Below are positions 1-7,856 of a stretch of 39,150 nt of DNA, piece by piece. The notes under the pieces were generated by a model. The model saw only the letters and a list, made by a program, of their open reading frames with translations, was not told the origin of the DNA and did no database searches. Origin of the DNA: Spirochaetales bacterium (lineage in GTDB: Bacteria; Spirochaetota; Spirochaetia; SZUA-6; DRHE01); contig JAFGFV010000075.1 in the NCBI GenBank assembly GCA_016930895.1, positions 1 through 39,150 on the forward strand. The letters run 5' to 3'. The position numbers were made by a program, and so were the translations under genes. Position 1 is the stretch's first letter; the number at the start of each line of letters is the position of its first letter.

Positions 1-17
1 GGTTCCAGGAAACTCAT
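1..17 (-). CDS. 5' end of a minus-strand gene leaving the left edge (partial)
   Basis: Only the first five codons (M-S-F-L-E) are inside the window, so no function can be given. An ATG read leftward from position 17 is preceded, eight bases upstream, by a GGAG Shine-Dalgarno sequence (26-29 read on the minus strand), and further upstream by a good sigma70-type promoter (36-64). The inference rests only on these signals; the reading frame cannot be tested without sequence to the left. Confidence 0.4.
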
Positions 18-35
18 GCGCCTTTCTCCGTGACA

Positions 36-64
36 AAGCTACATTGGGGAACCCGGGAAGTCAA
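36..64 (-). promoter_or_regulatory. sigma70-type promoter for the left-edge minus-strand gene
   Basis: Read on the minus strand, TTGACT (59-64) and TAGCTT (36-41) are 17 bp apart. The predicted start site is near 29, which leaves a leader of about 12 nt carrying only the Shine-Dalgarno GGAG before the ATG at 17. A 15-bp direct repeat (65-94) abuts the -35 box. Confidence 0.5.
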
Positions 65-94
65 AGCCCGCTCGCTCGGAGCCCGCTCGCTCGG
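65..94. repeat. two exact 15-bp tandem copies next to a promoter
   Basis: AGCCCGCTCGCTCGG occurs at 65-79 and again, identical, at 80-94. The pair lies immediately upstream of the -35 box of the minus-strand promoter at 36-64, so it could be a duplicated regulator site or a plain slippage duplication. Similar tandem duplications recur through the window, which favours slippage. Confidence 0.85.
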
Positions 95-126
95 AGGGAG
101 AATTGCTATCCATTCTCTGTAACTTC

Positions 127-207
127 TTGCACCGTCTGTTGTTTGTGGTATTGAGGCAGGACCTCATAGGGCCCCCGGGATTTCGACCTCCTTTGCCCGG
201 GGGCCCT
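127..207 (+). other. Possible promoter followed by a 12-bp GC palindrome in the 1-386 intergenic region
   Basis: TTGCAC (127-132), 16 bp, and an extended -10 TGGTATTGA (146-154) form a moderate plus-strand promoter with a predicted start near 161. Immediately after it is a perfect inverted repeat, arms 168-179 (AGGGCCCCCGGG) and 196-207, with a 16-base loop. The base after the stem is CCC then TTTCT, too short a T-run for a classical terminator in either direction. The rest of positions 95-324 holds no convincing ORF. The arrangement could be a short structured RNA or an attenuator, but nothing identifies it. Confidence 0.35.
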
Positions 208-324
208 CCCTTTCTGCGAGCTGTTTCCTGTGCCCTGCAGCCGTCTGCCTCTCCCGTTCCGGCGCCGCGCTCGAGTCCGGCGGCGCCCCCACGCCCAGCG
301 TACACTACGCAGAGGGATTCCGAG

Positions 325-354
325 TTGACGCCTCCCGGCAGCTATTGATATTGT
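325..354 (+). promoter_or_regulatory. sigma70-type promoter for the 387-590 gene
   Basis: TTGACG (325-330) and TATTGT (349-354) are separated by 18 bp. The predicted start is near 361 and the leader then carries GGAGG at 373-377 before the GTG at 387. Confidence 0.6.
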
Positions 355-386
355 AGGGACGGGCGCAAACACGGAGGAGCTTCGGC

Positions 387-590
387 GTGATCAAGCTGTT
401 TCAGGGGGATTATCAGTCGGTTCAGAACGACGTGAACAACTGGATCGAGGTCTACAAGCCCCGGATCCTGGAGTTCAGACAGTCGCTGATCCTGATGGAG
501 CACAACCTGATCGTCCTGCTGACTTTCCTCTACCAGAGCGAGTCGGAAACCGAGAAAGTAGAATACAAGATCAGCCCGGCGAAGAAATAG
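387..590 (+). CDS. Small conserved-looking hypothetical protein (67 aa)
   Basis: I do not recognise a family. The product is 67 residues, charged at both ends, with a predicted long amphipathic to hydrophobic helix in the middle (about residues 25-50, rich in Ile, Leu and Phe) and no cysteines or signal peptide. The case for a real gene is the full set of expression signals: a promoter at 325-354, GGAGG ten bases before a GTG start, and base composition less GC-rich than the shadows around it. It precedes hisI by 81 bases and could be cotranscribed with it. It might be a small membrane-associated or helical regulatory protein, but that is only a guess. Confidence 0.6.
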   Translation: MIKLFQGDYQSVQNDVNNWIEVYKPRILEFRQSLILMEHNLIVLLTFLYQSESETEKVEYKISPAKK

Positions 591-671
591 CTACCGCGCC
601 TGCCTGGCGGCAACGCGGCCGGCCTGACGTTCCAACGGCTCCCTGTCATGACCATTTCGAGGAGAACAGGA

Positions 672-1049
672 ATGCTCGATTTTGACAAAATGGACGGTTT
701 GGTGCCTGCGATCGCGCAGGATGCCCAAACCGGCGAAGTGCTGATGATGGCCTTCATGAACCCGGAGTCCTGGAGGCTGACCCTCGAGACCCGGATTGCC
801 CACTACTGGTCGCGCTCGCGGAACAAGCTCTGGAAGAAGGGCGAGACCAGCGGCAACATCCAGGAGGTGCAGGAAGTCCGGGTGGACTGCGACGCGGACT
901 GCGTCCTGCTGCGGGTCAGGCAGGTCGGCGGGGCGGCCTGCCACATGGGATACCGCAGCTGCTTCTACCGGCGCGTGCAGGGGGACAGCCTGGTCATCGA
1001 CGGGGAGAAGGTTTTCGACCCGGTCGAGAAATACGGAGACACGAAATGA
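672..1049 (+). CDS. hisI: Phosphoribosyl-AMP cyclohydrolase HisI
   Basis: Opens the purine ring of phosphoribosyl-AMP, the third step of histidine synthesis. The 125-residue product carries the family's core: [14 protein letters not shown], then the metal-binding DCDADC run, and near the end the conserved [10 protein letters not shown] cysteine-histidine segment that binds zinc. It is a stand-alone HisI, without the fused HisE pyrophosphohydrolase domain found in enterobacteria. I chose the ATG at 672 because GAGGAG (659-664) stands seven bases before it; the in-frame ATG at 648 has no such site and would add eight residues. The stop overlaps the hisG start as ATGA, so translation is probably coupled. 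The rest of the his pathway is not in the window. Confidence 0.95.
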   Translation: MLDFDKMDGLVPAIAQDAQTGEVLMMAFMNPESWRLTLETRIAHYWSRSRNKLWKKGETSGNIQEVQEVRVDCDADCVLLRVRQVGGAACHMGYRSCFYRRVQGDSLVIDGEKVFDPVEKYGDTK

Positions 1050-1945
1050 ATACCAAGAAGCTGAAGCTCGGGATCCCCAAAGGCAGCCTCGAGGAGGCCA
1101 CGATCGAGCTCTTCCAGCGGGCCGGCTGGCGCATAACGATTTCCAGCCGCAACTACTTTCCCTCCATCGACGACGATGAGATCTCGTGCGCCCTCGTGCG
1201 TGCGCAGGAAATGGCACGGTACGTCGAGTCCGGCGTGCTGGACGTGGGGCTGACCGGACTGGATTGGGTGCTGGAAAACCAATCCAAGGTGGAGATCATC
1301 TCCGACCTCGTCTATTCCAAGACCAGCACCAAGAAGGCCTGCTGGGTCCTGGCTGTCCCCGGCGACTCGGACATCCAGAGCCTGGAGGACTGCGCGCAGA
1401 AGCGGATCTCCACGGAGCTGGTCGGTTTCACCCGGCGCTACTTCGAAGAGCTCGGAATTCCGGTAGAGGTCGAGTTCTCCTGGGGGGCCACCGAGGCCAA
1501 GGTGGTCGAGGGGCTGGTGGATGCCATCGTCGAGGTCACCGAAACCGGTTCCACCATTCGGGCCCACGGGCTGAGGATCGTCCACACCCTGCTGGAGAGC
1601 AACACCAAGCTCATCGCCAACGGTGCCAGCATGGCCGACGGATGGAAGCGCAGCAAGATCCGGCAGATCGCGCTGCTGCTCAAGGGCGCCCTGAACGCCG
1701 AGGGCATGGTCGGGCTCAAGATGAACGTGCCGGGAGAACGCCTCGACGAGGTGGTCAAGCTCCTGCCCAGCATCACGGCTCCCACCATCAGCCAGCTGTA
1801 CAAGTCGACCTGGTTCGCCGTGGAATCCATGATCAACGAGGCCACCGTTCGCGAGCTGATTCCGTTGCTCATCGAGCGGGGAGCCGAGGGGATCATCGAG
1901 TATTCTCTCAACAAGCTCGTGGGCAGCCCGGACCAGATACCGTGA
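1046..1945 (+). CDS. hisG: ATP phosphoribosyltransferase HisG, long form
   Basis: Catalyses the first, feedback-controlled step of histidine synthesis, joining ATP and PRPP. The 299-residue product begins with the typical [13 protein letters not shown] segment, has the GLTGLDWV loop, and contains the PRPP-binding region around [15 protein letters not shown] (about residues 163-177). The length and the C-terminal segment after about residue 215 ([20 protein letters not shown], then TISQLY) match the long, homohexameric HisG with its own histidine-binding regulatory domain, so no HisZ partner is expected. The ATG overlaps the hisI stop by four bases. No plus-strand terminator follows; the hairpin downstream has its T-run on the minus strand. 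Confidence 0.96.
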   Translation: MNTKKLKLGIPKGSLEEATIELFQRAGWRITISSRNYFPSIDDDEISCALVRAQEMARYVESGVLDVGLTGLDWVLENQSKVEIISDLVYSKTSTKKACWVLAVPGDSDIQSLEDCAQKRISTELVGFTRRYFEELGIPVEVEFSWGATEAKVVEGLVDAIVEVTETGSTIRAHGLRIVHTLLESNTKLIANGASMADGWKRSKIRQIALLLKGALNAEGMVGLKMNVPGERLDEVVKLLPSITAPTISQLYKSTWFAVESMINEATVRELIPLLIERGAEGIIEYSLNKLVGSPDQIP

Positions 1946-1952
1946 GGCCCCC

Positions 1953-1997
1953 AAAAAAATGCCCGTGACCTCGGGGGGGGACCCTCGGTACACGGGC
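1953..1997 (-). terminator. Strong intrinsic terminator read on the minus strand
   Basis: GCCCGTG (1961-1967) pairs with CACGGGC (1991-1997), and the stem extends inward by ACC / GGT with one bulged A; the loop is G/C-rich. On the minus strand the stem is followed by one A and then seven T (1959-1953). On the plus strand the stem is followed by CAAAACTAAGG, so it would not terminate hisG transcription. Only a minus-strand transcript explains its orientation. Confidence 0.7.
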
Positions 1998-2018
1998 AAA
2001 ACTAAGGAGGAAATTGTC
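1953..2018 (-). ncRNA. Predicted small RNA with an anti-Shine-Dalgarno-like seed
   Basis: Seen in the sequence: a minus-strand promoter (2025-2054) followed by an intrinsic terminator (1953-1997), with no ORF between them. The predicted transcript is about 65 nt. Its first 20 nt are unstructured and pyrimidine-rich, containing UUUCCUCCUUAG (read from about 2012 to 2001), then comes a strong GC hairpin and a run of seven U. CCUCC is the core of the 16S anti-Shine-Dalgarno, so such an RNA could pair with ribosome binding sites. Known bacterial sRNAs use C/U-rich seeds this way, but I know no family that matches. Position is between hisG (same-locus opposite strand, ending at 1945) and the ferritin-like gene. 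Expression is an inference. Confidence 0.5.
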
Positions 2019-2024
2019 GAACTC

Positions 2025-2054
2025 AATATAAGCAAACATGACGCGGATAGTCAA
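2025..2054 (-). promoter_or_regulatory. sigma70-type promoter for the predicted small RNA
   Basis: On the minus strand TTGACT (2049-2054) and TATATT (2025-2030) are 18 bp apart. The predicted start is near 2018. No ORF with a ribosome binding site follows before the terminator at 1997-1953. Confidence 0.6.
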
Positions 2055-2148
2055 CAAAAATCGCTCGTTTTGCCTGCATCCGCGCGCCCTGCCTGGCGGA
2101 GGAACCTTCCGGGTGCGCCGTCGGCCTCCACACTCGGCGCCCGGCAGC

Positions 2149-2177
2149 TTGACTTTGCCATACACATCGATTAACTA
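2149..2177 (+). promoter_or_regulatory. Probable promoter of the ferritin-like gene
   Basis: TTGACT (2149-2154) is followed after 17 bp by TAACTA (2172-2177), a weaker -10. The start would be near 2184, giving a GC-rich leader of about 58 nt that ends in GGGAGGG before the GTG at 2242. Confidence 0.45.
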
Positions 2178-2241
2178 GAACTTCCGGGCGGCTGCTCGGT
2201 GCTCCCGGGGCGCGGCCATCCGGGGGAGAAGGGAGGGTTTT

Positions 2242-2736
2242 GTGAGCGAAGATCGTGCACTGGAGGTCCTGAAGCAGGCCATCCTGCTCGAGCGGCAGGG
2301 AAGGGCGTTCTACGGGCAGGTGTCGCAGCAATCGCAGAGCCCGGCGGTGGCCGAGTTCTTCGGGCTCATGGCCCAGGAGGAGGCCCGGCACATCGAGATC
2401 CTCTCCGAGCAGTTTTCCAGCTACGCTTCAGGCGGCGGCTTCGCGGCGCCCAGCGAGTCCCCGGACAGCGCCGTGTCTCAGATCCTGACCAAGGATATCC
2501 GCTCGCAGATCTCGGCGGCAAGCTTCGAGGCGGCAGCCATTTCCGCGGCGATCGATATGGAGAAGCGCGCCGTCGACGTGTACTCGCAGAGGGCCCAGGC
2601 CGCGGAGGACCCCAACGAGCAGGGGCTGTATCGCTGGCTGGCCCAGTGGGAACAGGGGCACCTGAAGTTCCTGGCGGACATCAACGCCGAGCTGATCGAG
2701 GAGATATGGCACGAGAACAACTTCTGGCCCTTCTAA
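2242..2736 (+). CDS. Ferritin-like / rubrerythrin-type diiron protein
   Basis: A 164-residue four-helix protein with the complete diiron ligand pattern of the rubrerythrin family: a Glu in LLERQGRAFY, then EEARH, then a second Glu in DMEKRAVDVY, then EQGH. Such proteins act in peroxide reduction or iron handling in anaerobes. The C-terminal rubredoxin domain of classical rubrerythrin is absent, so an external electron donor would be needed if it is a peroxidase. The GTG start is chosen because GGGAGGG lies just upstream. It is followed after three bases by the ECF ATPase gene, so the two are probably cotranscribed, though a functional link is not obvious. Confidence 0.85.
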   Translation: MSEDRALEVLKQAILLERQGRAFYGQVSQQSQSPAVAEFFGLMAQEEARHIEILSEQFSSYASGGGFAAPSESPDSAVSQILTKDIRSQISAASFEAAAISAAIDMEKRAVDVYSQRAQAAEDPNEQGLYRWLAQWEQGHLKFLADINAELIEEIWHENNFWPF

Positions 2737-2739
2737 GCA

Positions 2740-4170
2740 GTGACGCCTGAAGAGCCCTCCCTGAGGGTTCGCGAGCTCTCCTTCTCCTACCCCGAGTACC
2801 CCGGCATGCCAGCGCAGCGGCTGTTTGCCCGCCTGGGGCTCGAGCTTCCCCCCCGTTCCATGACCGTGCTCCTCGGGCCGCCGGACACGGGAAAGACCAC
2901 CCTGTGCCGGGTCGTGGCCGGGCTGGTCCCCCGCTTCTCCGGGGGGACCCTGGAGGGAGCCGTGTTCCTTCCGGACGGCGAGCTGGGCGGGCGGGCGCCC
3001 TTCGAGCTGGTGGAGCAGGTGGGTCTGGTGTTCCAGAACCCGGGTGACCAGCTGTTCTGCTCGCGGTGCGACCTCGAAGTGGCCTTTGCCCTCGAATCCC
3101 TGGGGCGTGGTCGCGAGGAGATCAGGGACCGGGTGGAGCGAGCCCTGGAGTGGATGGGCCTCGGACCCTTCGGGGACCGGGATCCTCTGACGCTTTCGGG
3201 GGGAGAGAAAAAGAAGCTCCTGCTGGCCTGCCTGCACGCCATCGATCCGCCTCTCTGGCTCCTGGACGAAACCCTGGACGAGCTGGATCCCGCCAGCCGG
3301 GAGAGGCTGCTCGGGTACCTGCGGGAACACGGGAAGACCGTGTTGCTGCCATCGGCCAAATGGCATCACCTGTTCACAGACTATGCGGATCGGGCGGCGG
3401 TCCTCGAAGACGGTGGCCTCCGGGACTTGGGTCGGGAGAAGACTGCCGGCTCCTTGGCGAAAGAGCTCCAGCGCACAGGCCTGACCCTCCCGGACAGCCT
3501 GCGACGCCGGGCTGTGCCCCTGGGCGACACTCTCATCGAAGCCCGGGACCTGGGCTTCCGGTACCCGGGGGAGGGCTCGTTCCGCCTGCGGGTACCCGAG
3601 TTTTCGGTCCGTGCCGGGGAAGTGGTGGCCCTGACCGGTGCCAACGGCTCCGGCAAGACCACGCTGGGCAGGATCCTGTGCGGGCTGTTGGAGCCCGGAG
3701 AGGGGAGTGTCCATGCTCGGGAGGCCGGGACCCTGCGCGCCGTACCCGCGGGGCGGCTGAACTCCTTCACCGGGTTCCTCTTTCAGGACCCGGACCTCCA
3801 GATCTTCCTGCCCACCGTGGCCGAGGAGCTGTCCTACGGGTTGCGGCGGCAGGGGTTGGACCCGGAGGGCATCGGCCGGGCGGTGGACGACGCGCTGGAG
3901 CGCTTCCGCCTGCCCGGCCCCGAGGTGCCGCCCGCTCTGATGAGCTACGGGGCCCGCAAGCGCCTTCAGGCGGCGATCTGCTACCTGCTCGAGCGCCCGG
4001 TGCTCGTGATCGACGAGGGGGATTCCGGCCTGGGCGCCCCGGAGTTCGCAGGGCTCCTCGAGGTGTTCCGAGGTCCCGGCCGCGGTCTCGTGTTCATCAC
4101 TCACGACATGGAGCTGGCCGGGCGACTGGCCGACCGCACGGTGCAGATGCGGGAGGGCGGCACGGTGTGA
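2740..4170 (+). CDS. ECF transporter ATPase, two nucleotide-binding domains fused (EcfA-EcfA')
   Basis: Energises vitamin or metal uptake together with EcfT and an S component. Residues 1-240 form the first ABC domain: Walker A GPPDTGKTT (46-54), Q-loop VFQNPGDQLF, signature LSGGE (152-156), Walker B LWLLDE (172-177). Residues 262-476 form the second: Walker A GANGSGKTT (300-308), Q-loop FLFQDPDLQIF, Walker B VLVIDE (421-426), switch histidine ITHD (H455). Oddities: the first domain has PSAKW where the switch histidine is expected, and the second has MSYGA (401-405) in place of LSGGQ. Because each ATP site pairs one domain's Walker motifs with the other's signature, one site looks degenerate and the other intact. 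The stop overlaps ecfT (GTGA). Confidence 0.92.
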   Translation: MTPEEPSLRVRELSFSYPEYPGMPAQRLFARLGLELPPRSMTVLLGPPDTGKTTLCRVVAGLVPRFSGGTLEGAVFLPDGELGGRAPFELVEQVGLVFQNPGDQLFCSRCDLEVAFALESLGRGREEIRDRVERALEWMGLGPFGDRDPLTLSGGEKKKLLLACLHAIDPPLWLLDETLDELDPASRERLLGYLREHGKTVLLPSAKWHHLFTDYADRAAVLEDGGLRDLGREKTAGSLAKELQRTGLTLPDSLRRRAVPLGDTLIEARDLGFRYPGEGSFRLRVPEFSVRAGEVVALTGANGSGKTTLGRILCGLLEPGEGSVHAREAGTLRAVPAGRLNSFTGFLFQDPDLQIFLPTVAEELSYGLRRQGLDPEGIGRAVDDALERFRLPGPEVPPALMSYGARKRLQAAICYLLERPVLVIDEGDSGLGAPEFAGLLEVFRGPGRGLVFITHDMELAGRLADRTVQMREGGTV

Positions 4171-4958
4171 TCGCCACCCTGTATCGTCCCCGGGACAGCG
4201 CGCTGCACCGCTACGATCCCCGGTGCAAGCTGATCAACCTGTTGACCCTGGTTGTCGTCTTTTTTCTGCCGCTGCGGCTCTCTCACTTGGCCGCCTACCT
4301 GGCCTGCGCGGCGCTGCTCATCGGGGTGTTCCTCGGGGTCCGCGAGCTGTGGCCTCCGGTACGGACGATCCTCCCCATCCTGATCCTGGTGCTAGTGCTC
4401 ACCCCGCCGTTTCATCGCCAGGGCACACCGCTGTTCGGCGAGTTCGTGCTGCTGACGGATCGGGGCCTGGCAGAGGCGCTGCGCCTGGTCATGCGCTTCA
4501 CCGGCGTCACCCTCCTGTTCTTCGTGTACCTGCGGACCACCGATCCGGAGCGCGTGGTGCTCGCCTTGCGCTGGTTCGGCCTGCCCTTTGGCGCGGCCCT
4601 GGTCATCTCGATCGCCCTGCAGTACATACCGAACTTCAAGGTCCTGTACGGCCAGGTGCGGGACGCCCACCGGCTGCGGCAGGCCGCGCCCTCGGCCGGT
4701 CAAGGCCCTGTCAGCCCCAAGCGGCCGGGGCTGTTCGGCCGCTTGGCCAACTCGATTCCGGCCCTGACCTCCGTCTTGATCCTCTCGGTTCGACGCATTC
4801 CCGTGCTCGCCATGGTCCTCGAGAGCCGCGGGGTGGGGCGGAGCAACCGCCGTACCTCCTGGCAGAGTCTTCCCTCCGGGCGGAAAGTGCTGCCCTCCTG
4901 GCTGCTCTGTCTCGCGGTGGAGGCTGCCGCAATCGCCCCTGTGTTTCTGTTCCCATGA
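4167..4958 (+). CDS. ecfT: ECF transporter transmembrane (T) component EcfT
   Basis: Membrane subunit that couples ATP hydrolysis to the S component. The 263-residue protein opens with the family's YRPRDSALHRYDPRCKL segment, typical of CbiQ/EcfT N-termini, followed by several hydrophobic helices (about residues 28-75, 105-150 and the last 20 residues) and, in the cytoplasmic part, VLESRGVGRSNRRTS, which corresponds to the conserved Arg-Gly coupling motif. The GTG at 4167 overlaps the ATPase stop by four bases and puts the conserved N-terminus at the start; longer readings upstream in this frame are shadows of the ATPase gene. The S component follows after 27 bases. Confidence 0.9.
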   Translation: MIATLYRPRDSALHRYDPRCKLINLLTLVVVFFLPLRLSHLAAYLACAALLIGVFLGVRELWPPVRTILPILILVLVLTPPFHRQGTPLFGEFVLLTDRGLAEALRLVMRFTGVTLLFFVYLRTTDPERVVLALRWFGLPFGAALVISIALQYIPNFKVLYGQVRDAHRLRQAAPSAGQGPVSPKRPGLFGRLANSIPALTSVLILSVRRIPVLAMVLESRGVGRSNRRTSWQSLPSGRKVLPSWLLCLAVEAAAIAPVFLFP

Positions 4959-4972
4959 GCCCGTGATTGGTC

Positions 4973-4978
4973 TATACT
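4973..4978 (+). promoter_or_regulatory. Isolated -10-like TATACT directly before the S-component gene
   Basis: TATACT at 4973-4978 in the 27-base gap would start transcription near 4985, one base before the ATG at 4986. The -35 region (around 4950) is poor. If used, the S component gets an extra, leaderless transcript separate from the operon mRNA. Confidence 0.35.
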
Positions 4979-4985
4979 GTGGGGC

Positions 4986-5540
4986 ATGAACGAACCAAGA
5001 AGAGGCGGGGCGCTGGCCCGCAGTCCGGCGTTCCGGATCGCCTCCCTCGCAGTCCTGACGGCCGTGACCGCGGTGTTCACCTACATGGTCCGGATCCCCG
5101 TGGCCCCGACCCGGGGGTACCTGAACCTCGGGGACGTGGCGATCTATTTCACGGCCTTCAGCTTCGGGCCTGTTACCGCCTTGATCTCAGGCGGGCTGGG
5201 CACCGCCCTGGCGGACATGATCTCCGGGTATTCCCAGTGGGCCCCGATCTCCCTGGTCGTGCACGGCCTGCAGGGACTGGTGGCCGGACTGATCGGCGGC
5301 ATCCTGGGTAAGGGCCCCAGGAGGGTGTTCAATCCCTACTGGCTGGTCGGAGCGGCCGCGGGCACCGTGCTCATGTGCGGCGGGTATCTGCTGTCAGGCA
5401 CCTTCATGGTCGGGTTCGGGGCCGCGTTGGTCGAGCTGCCCGGCAACCTGCTGCAGAACCTGGCCGGGATCGCCGGCGGCATCCCCCTGGCCATGGCGGT
5501 GCGCAGGGCCTACCCGCCCATCGGAGAGATGCGGTGGTAG
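4986..5540 (+). CDS. ECF transporter S component (substrate-binding membrane protein)
   Basis: Captures the substrate in the membrane for the EcfA-EcfT module next door. The 184-residue protein is very hydrophobic, about six membrane helices, with small-residue-rich segments; the motif IPVAPTRGYLNLGDVAIYF (about 37-55) followed by SGGLGTALADMISGY is typical of the ECF S-component family related to predicted pyrimidine, pyridoxine and thiamin carriers. The substrate cannot be read from sequence. The position beside ATPase and EcfT suggests a dedicated (group I-like) transporter, and the next gene codes for the PLP-binding YggS, which hints at vitamin B6 but does not prove it. There is no real Shine-Dalgarno: GGGG lies only one base before the ATG. 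Confidence 0.85.
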   Translation: MNEPRRGGALARSPAFRIASLAVLTAVTAVFTYMVRIPVAPTRGYLNLGDVAIYFTAFSFGPVTALISGGLGTALADMISGYSQWAPISLVVHGLQGLVAGLIGGILGKGPRRVFNPYWLVGAAAGTVLMCGGYLLSGTFMVGFGAALVELPGNLLQNLAGIAGGIPLAMAVRRAYPPIGEMRW

Positions 5541-5616
5541 GGCTCTGGGCCCTCGGGCGCGTCGACGGGCCGCGGAACCGTGAGCCGGGCGTCCCGGAGG
5601 GCAGCAGGAGCCGAGG

Positions 5617-6354
5617 GTGAACGCCGCGGATCCGGCGAGCATCCGGGAAAACCTGGAGAGGGTCCGGGAGCGGATCGCCCGGGCGGCGCAGGGCTGCGGG
5701 CGTGATGCCGGCGAGGTGCGGATCATGGCGGTAACCAAGACCCATCCCGTGGAGACAGTGCGGGCGGCGTGGCAGGCGGGAGTGCGGCTGTTCGGGGAGA
5801 ACCGCATCCAGGAGGCCGAAGGGAAGTACGCCCCGCTCCTGCGGGCTTCCGCCGACGAGGGGGGTCTGGATGGCGGGCTCAGCCTTCACCTGATCGGTCA
5901 CCTGCAGCGCAACAAGGCGAGGGCCGCGGCGTCCCTCTTCGGCTGCGTGCAGTCCATCGACAAGGTGGAGACCGCCGAGGCTCTCGAGCGCCACTGCGGG
6001 GAAGCGGGACGGGTCATGGACGTGCTCCTGGAACTGAACACCAGCGGGGAGGAAAGCAAGTTCGGATGCGGGAGCGAAGGGGAGCTCCGGGGGGTCCTGG
6101 AGCGGATCCTGCCGTTGGAGCATCTGCGCGTGCGGGGGCTCATGACCGTGGGGCCGTTCACCGAGGATCAGGGGCGCATCCGGTCGGCCTTCGCGCGGCT
6201 GGCGGCGTTGTACGCCCGGCTCAGGGAGGAGTATCCGCAGCTGTCCCTGGACACGCTGTCGATGGGCATGTCGGGGGACTTCGAGGCGGCGGTGCAGGAA
6301 GGGGCGACCATGGTGCGCCTGGGCACCGTGCTCTTCGGTCCGCGCGGAACGTAG
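5617..6354 (+). CDS. yggS: YggS/PROSC-family pyridoxal phosphate-binding protein
   Basis: Binds PLP without known enzymatic activity and keeps vitamin B6 and amino acid pools balanced. The 245-residue protein shows the family landmarks in order: the PLP lysine in MAVTKTHP (Lys41), FGENRIQEAEGKY, HLIGHLQRNK, SIDKVETAEALE, ELNTSGEESKFG, RGLMTVGPF, and the C-terminal LSMGMSGDFEAAVQEG phosphate-binding segment with VRLGTVLFG. The length is usual. The GTG at 5617 follows GCAGGAGCCGAGG. It lies 76 bases after the ECF S component and 19 before the next gene, probably in one transcription unit. Confidence 0.95.
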   Translation: MNAADPASIRENLERVRERIARAAQGCGRDAGEVRIMAVTKTHPVETVRAAWQAGVRLFGENRIQEAEGKYAPLLRASADEGGLDGGLSLHLIGHLQRNKARAAASLFGCVQSIDKVETAEALERHCGEAGRVMDVLLELNTSGEESKFGCGSEGELRGVLERILPLEHLRVRGLMTVGPFTEDQGRIRSAFARLAALYARLREEYPQLSLDTLSMGMSGDFEAAVQEGATMVRLGTVLFGPRGT

Positions 6355-6764
6355 AGCGGAGAGGAAGCGTATCGTGGCGCAGCGTCGGCGGTCTCGACGC
6401 AAGAGAGCCGGGACCGTGCTGGGGGTAGTGCTTGCTCTCACGCTGATCGCCCCCCCGTGGGGCTTCGGCGAGGATCGCAGCCCGGAGGAGTACGGCGAGG
6501 AGGAGTTCCCCCAGATTCTCCAGGATCTGCGCAGGGGCGAGATCATCCTGGCCGGCTCCTTTCCCATCAGTCTCTTTCTCGCCTTGGAAGTATTCGACTT
6601 CTACAGGTACGCCGCCAACGACTGGGACCTGAGGTACGCCCCCTGGCCGCTGCGCTCCGCCTCCAGCGCGCCCTACGTTTCGTGGGAAAGGACCACGATC
6701 CTGGTTTCCGCCCTGTCGCTGTCCGCCGCCATCGCCTTGGCGGATTACATCGTGGGAAAGATCG

Positions 6765-7781
<1,017 letters not shown>

Positions 7782-7856
7782 GAATCCGAGGCTCGCGCGC
7801 CGGGCCCGGGCTGGAGCAGCCGTCGGCCACCCCCCGAGCGGGGAGTCGCGGACCGG

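Noticed and set aside
39..372. Open frames on both strands in the left intergenic region
   Set aside because: Low-complexity Arg/Gly/Pro/Ala composition, overlapping promoters and the palindrome, and no supporting ribosome binding sites.
1961..2012. A preQ1-like riboswitch on the plus strand (hairpin followed by AAAACTAAGGAGG)
   Set aside because: The tail resembles the preQ1-I tail with a ribosome binding site, but the 23-base G-rich loop does not fit that class, and no gene with a proper start follows (TTG at 2014 meets a stop after five codons). The T-run on the other strand makes a minus-strand terminator the better reading.
1959..2174. A 71-codon plus-strand ORF after hisG
   Set aside because: It lies across the hairpin and the promoter elements, has no ribosome binding site, and its composition is unlike the neighbouring genes.
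2428..4104. A 558-codon minus-strand open frame opposite the ECF ATPase
   Set aside because: It is a mirror of the high-GC codon pattern; no family features, and the plus-strand gene has all its motifs. The same holds for the other long frames opposite mutS2, uvrA, tpiA and the HD gene.
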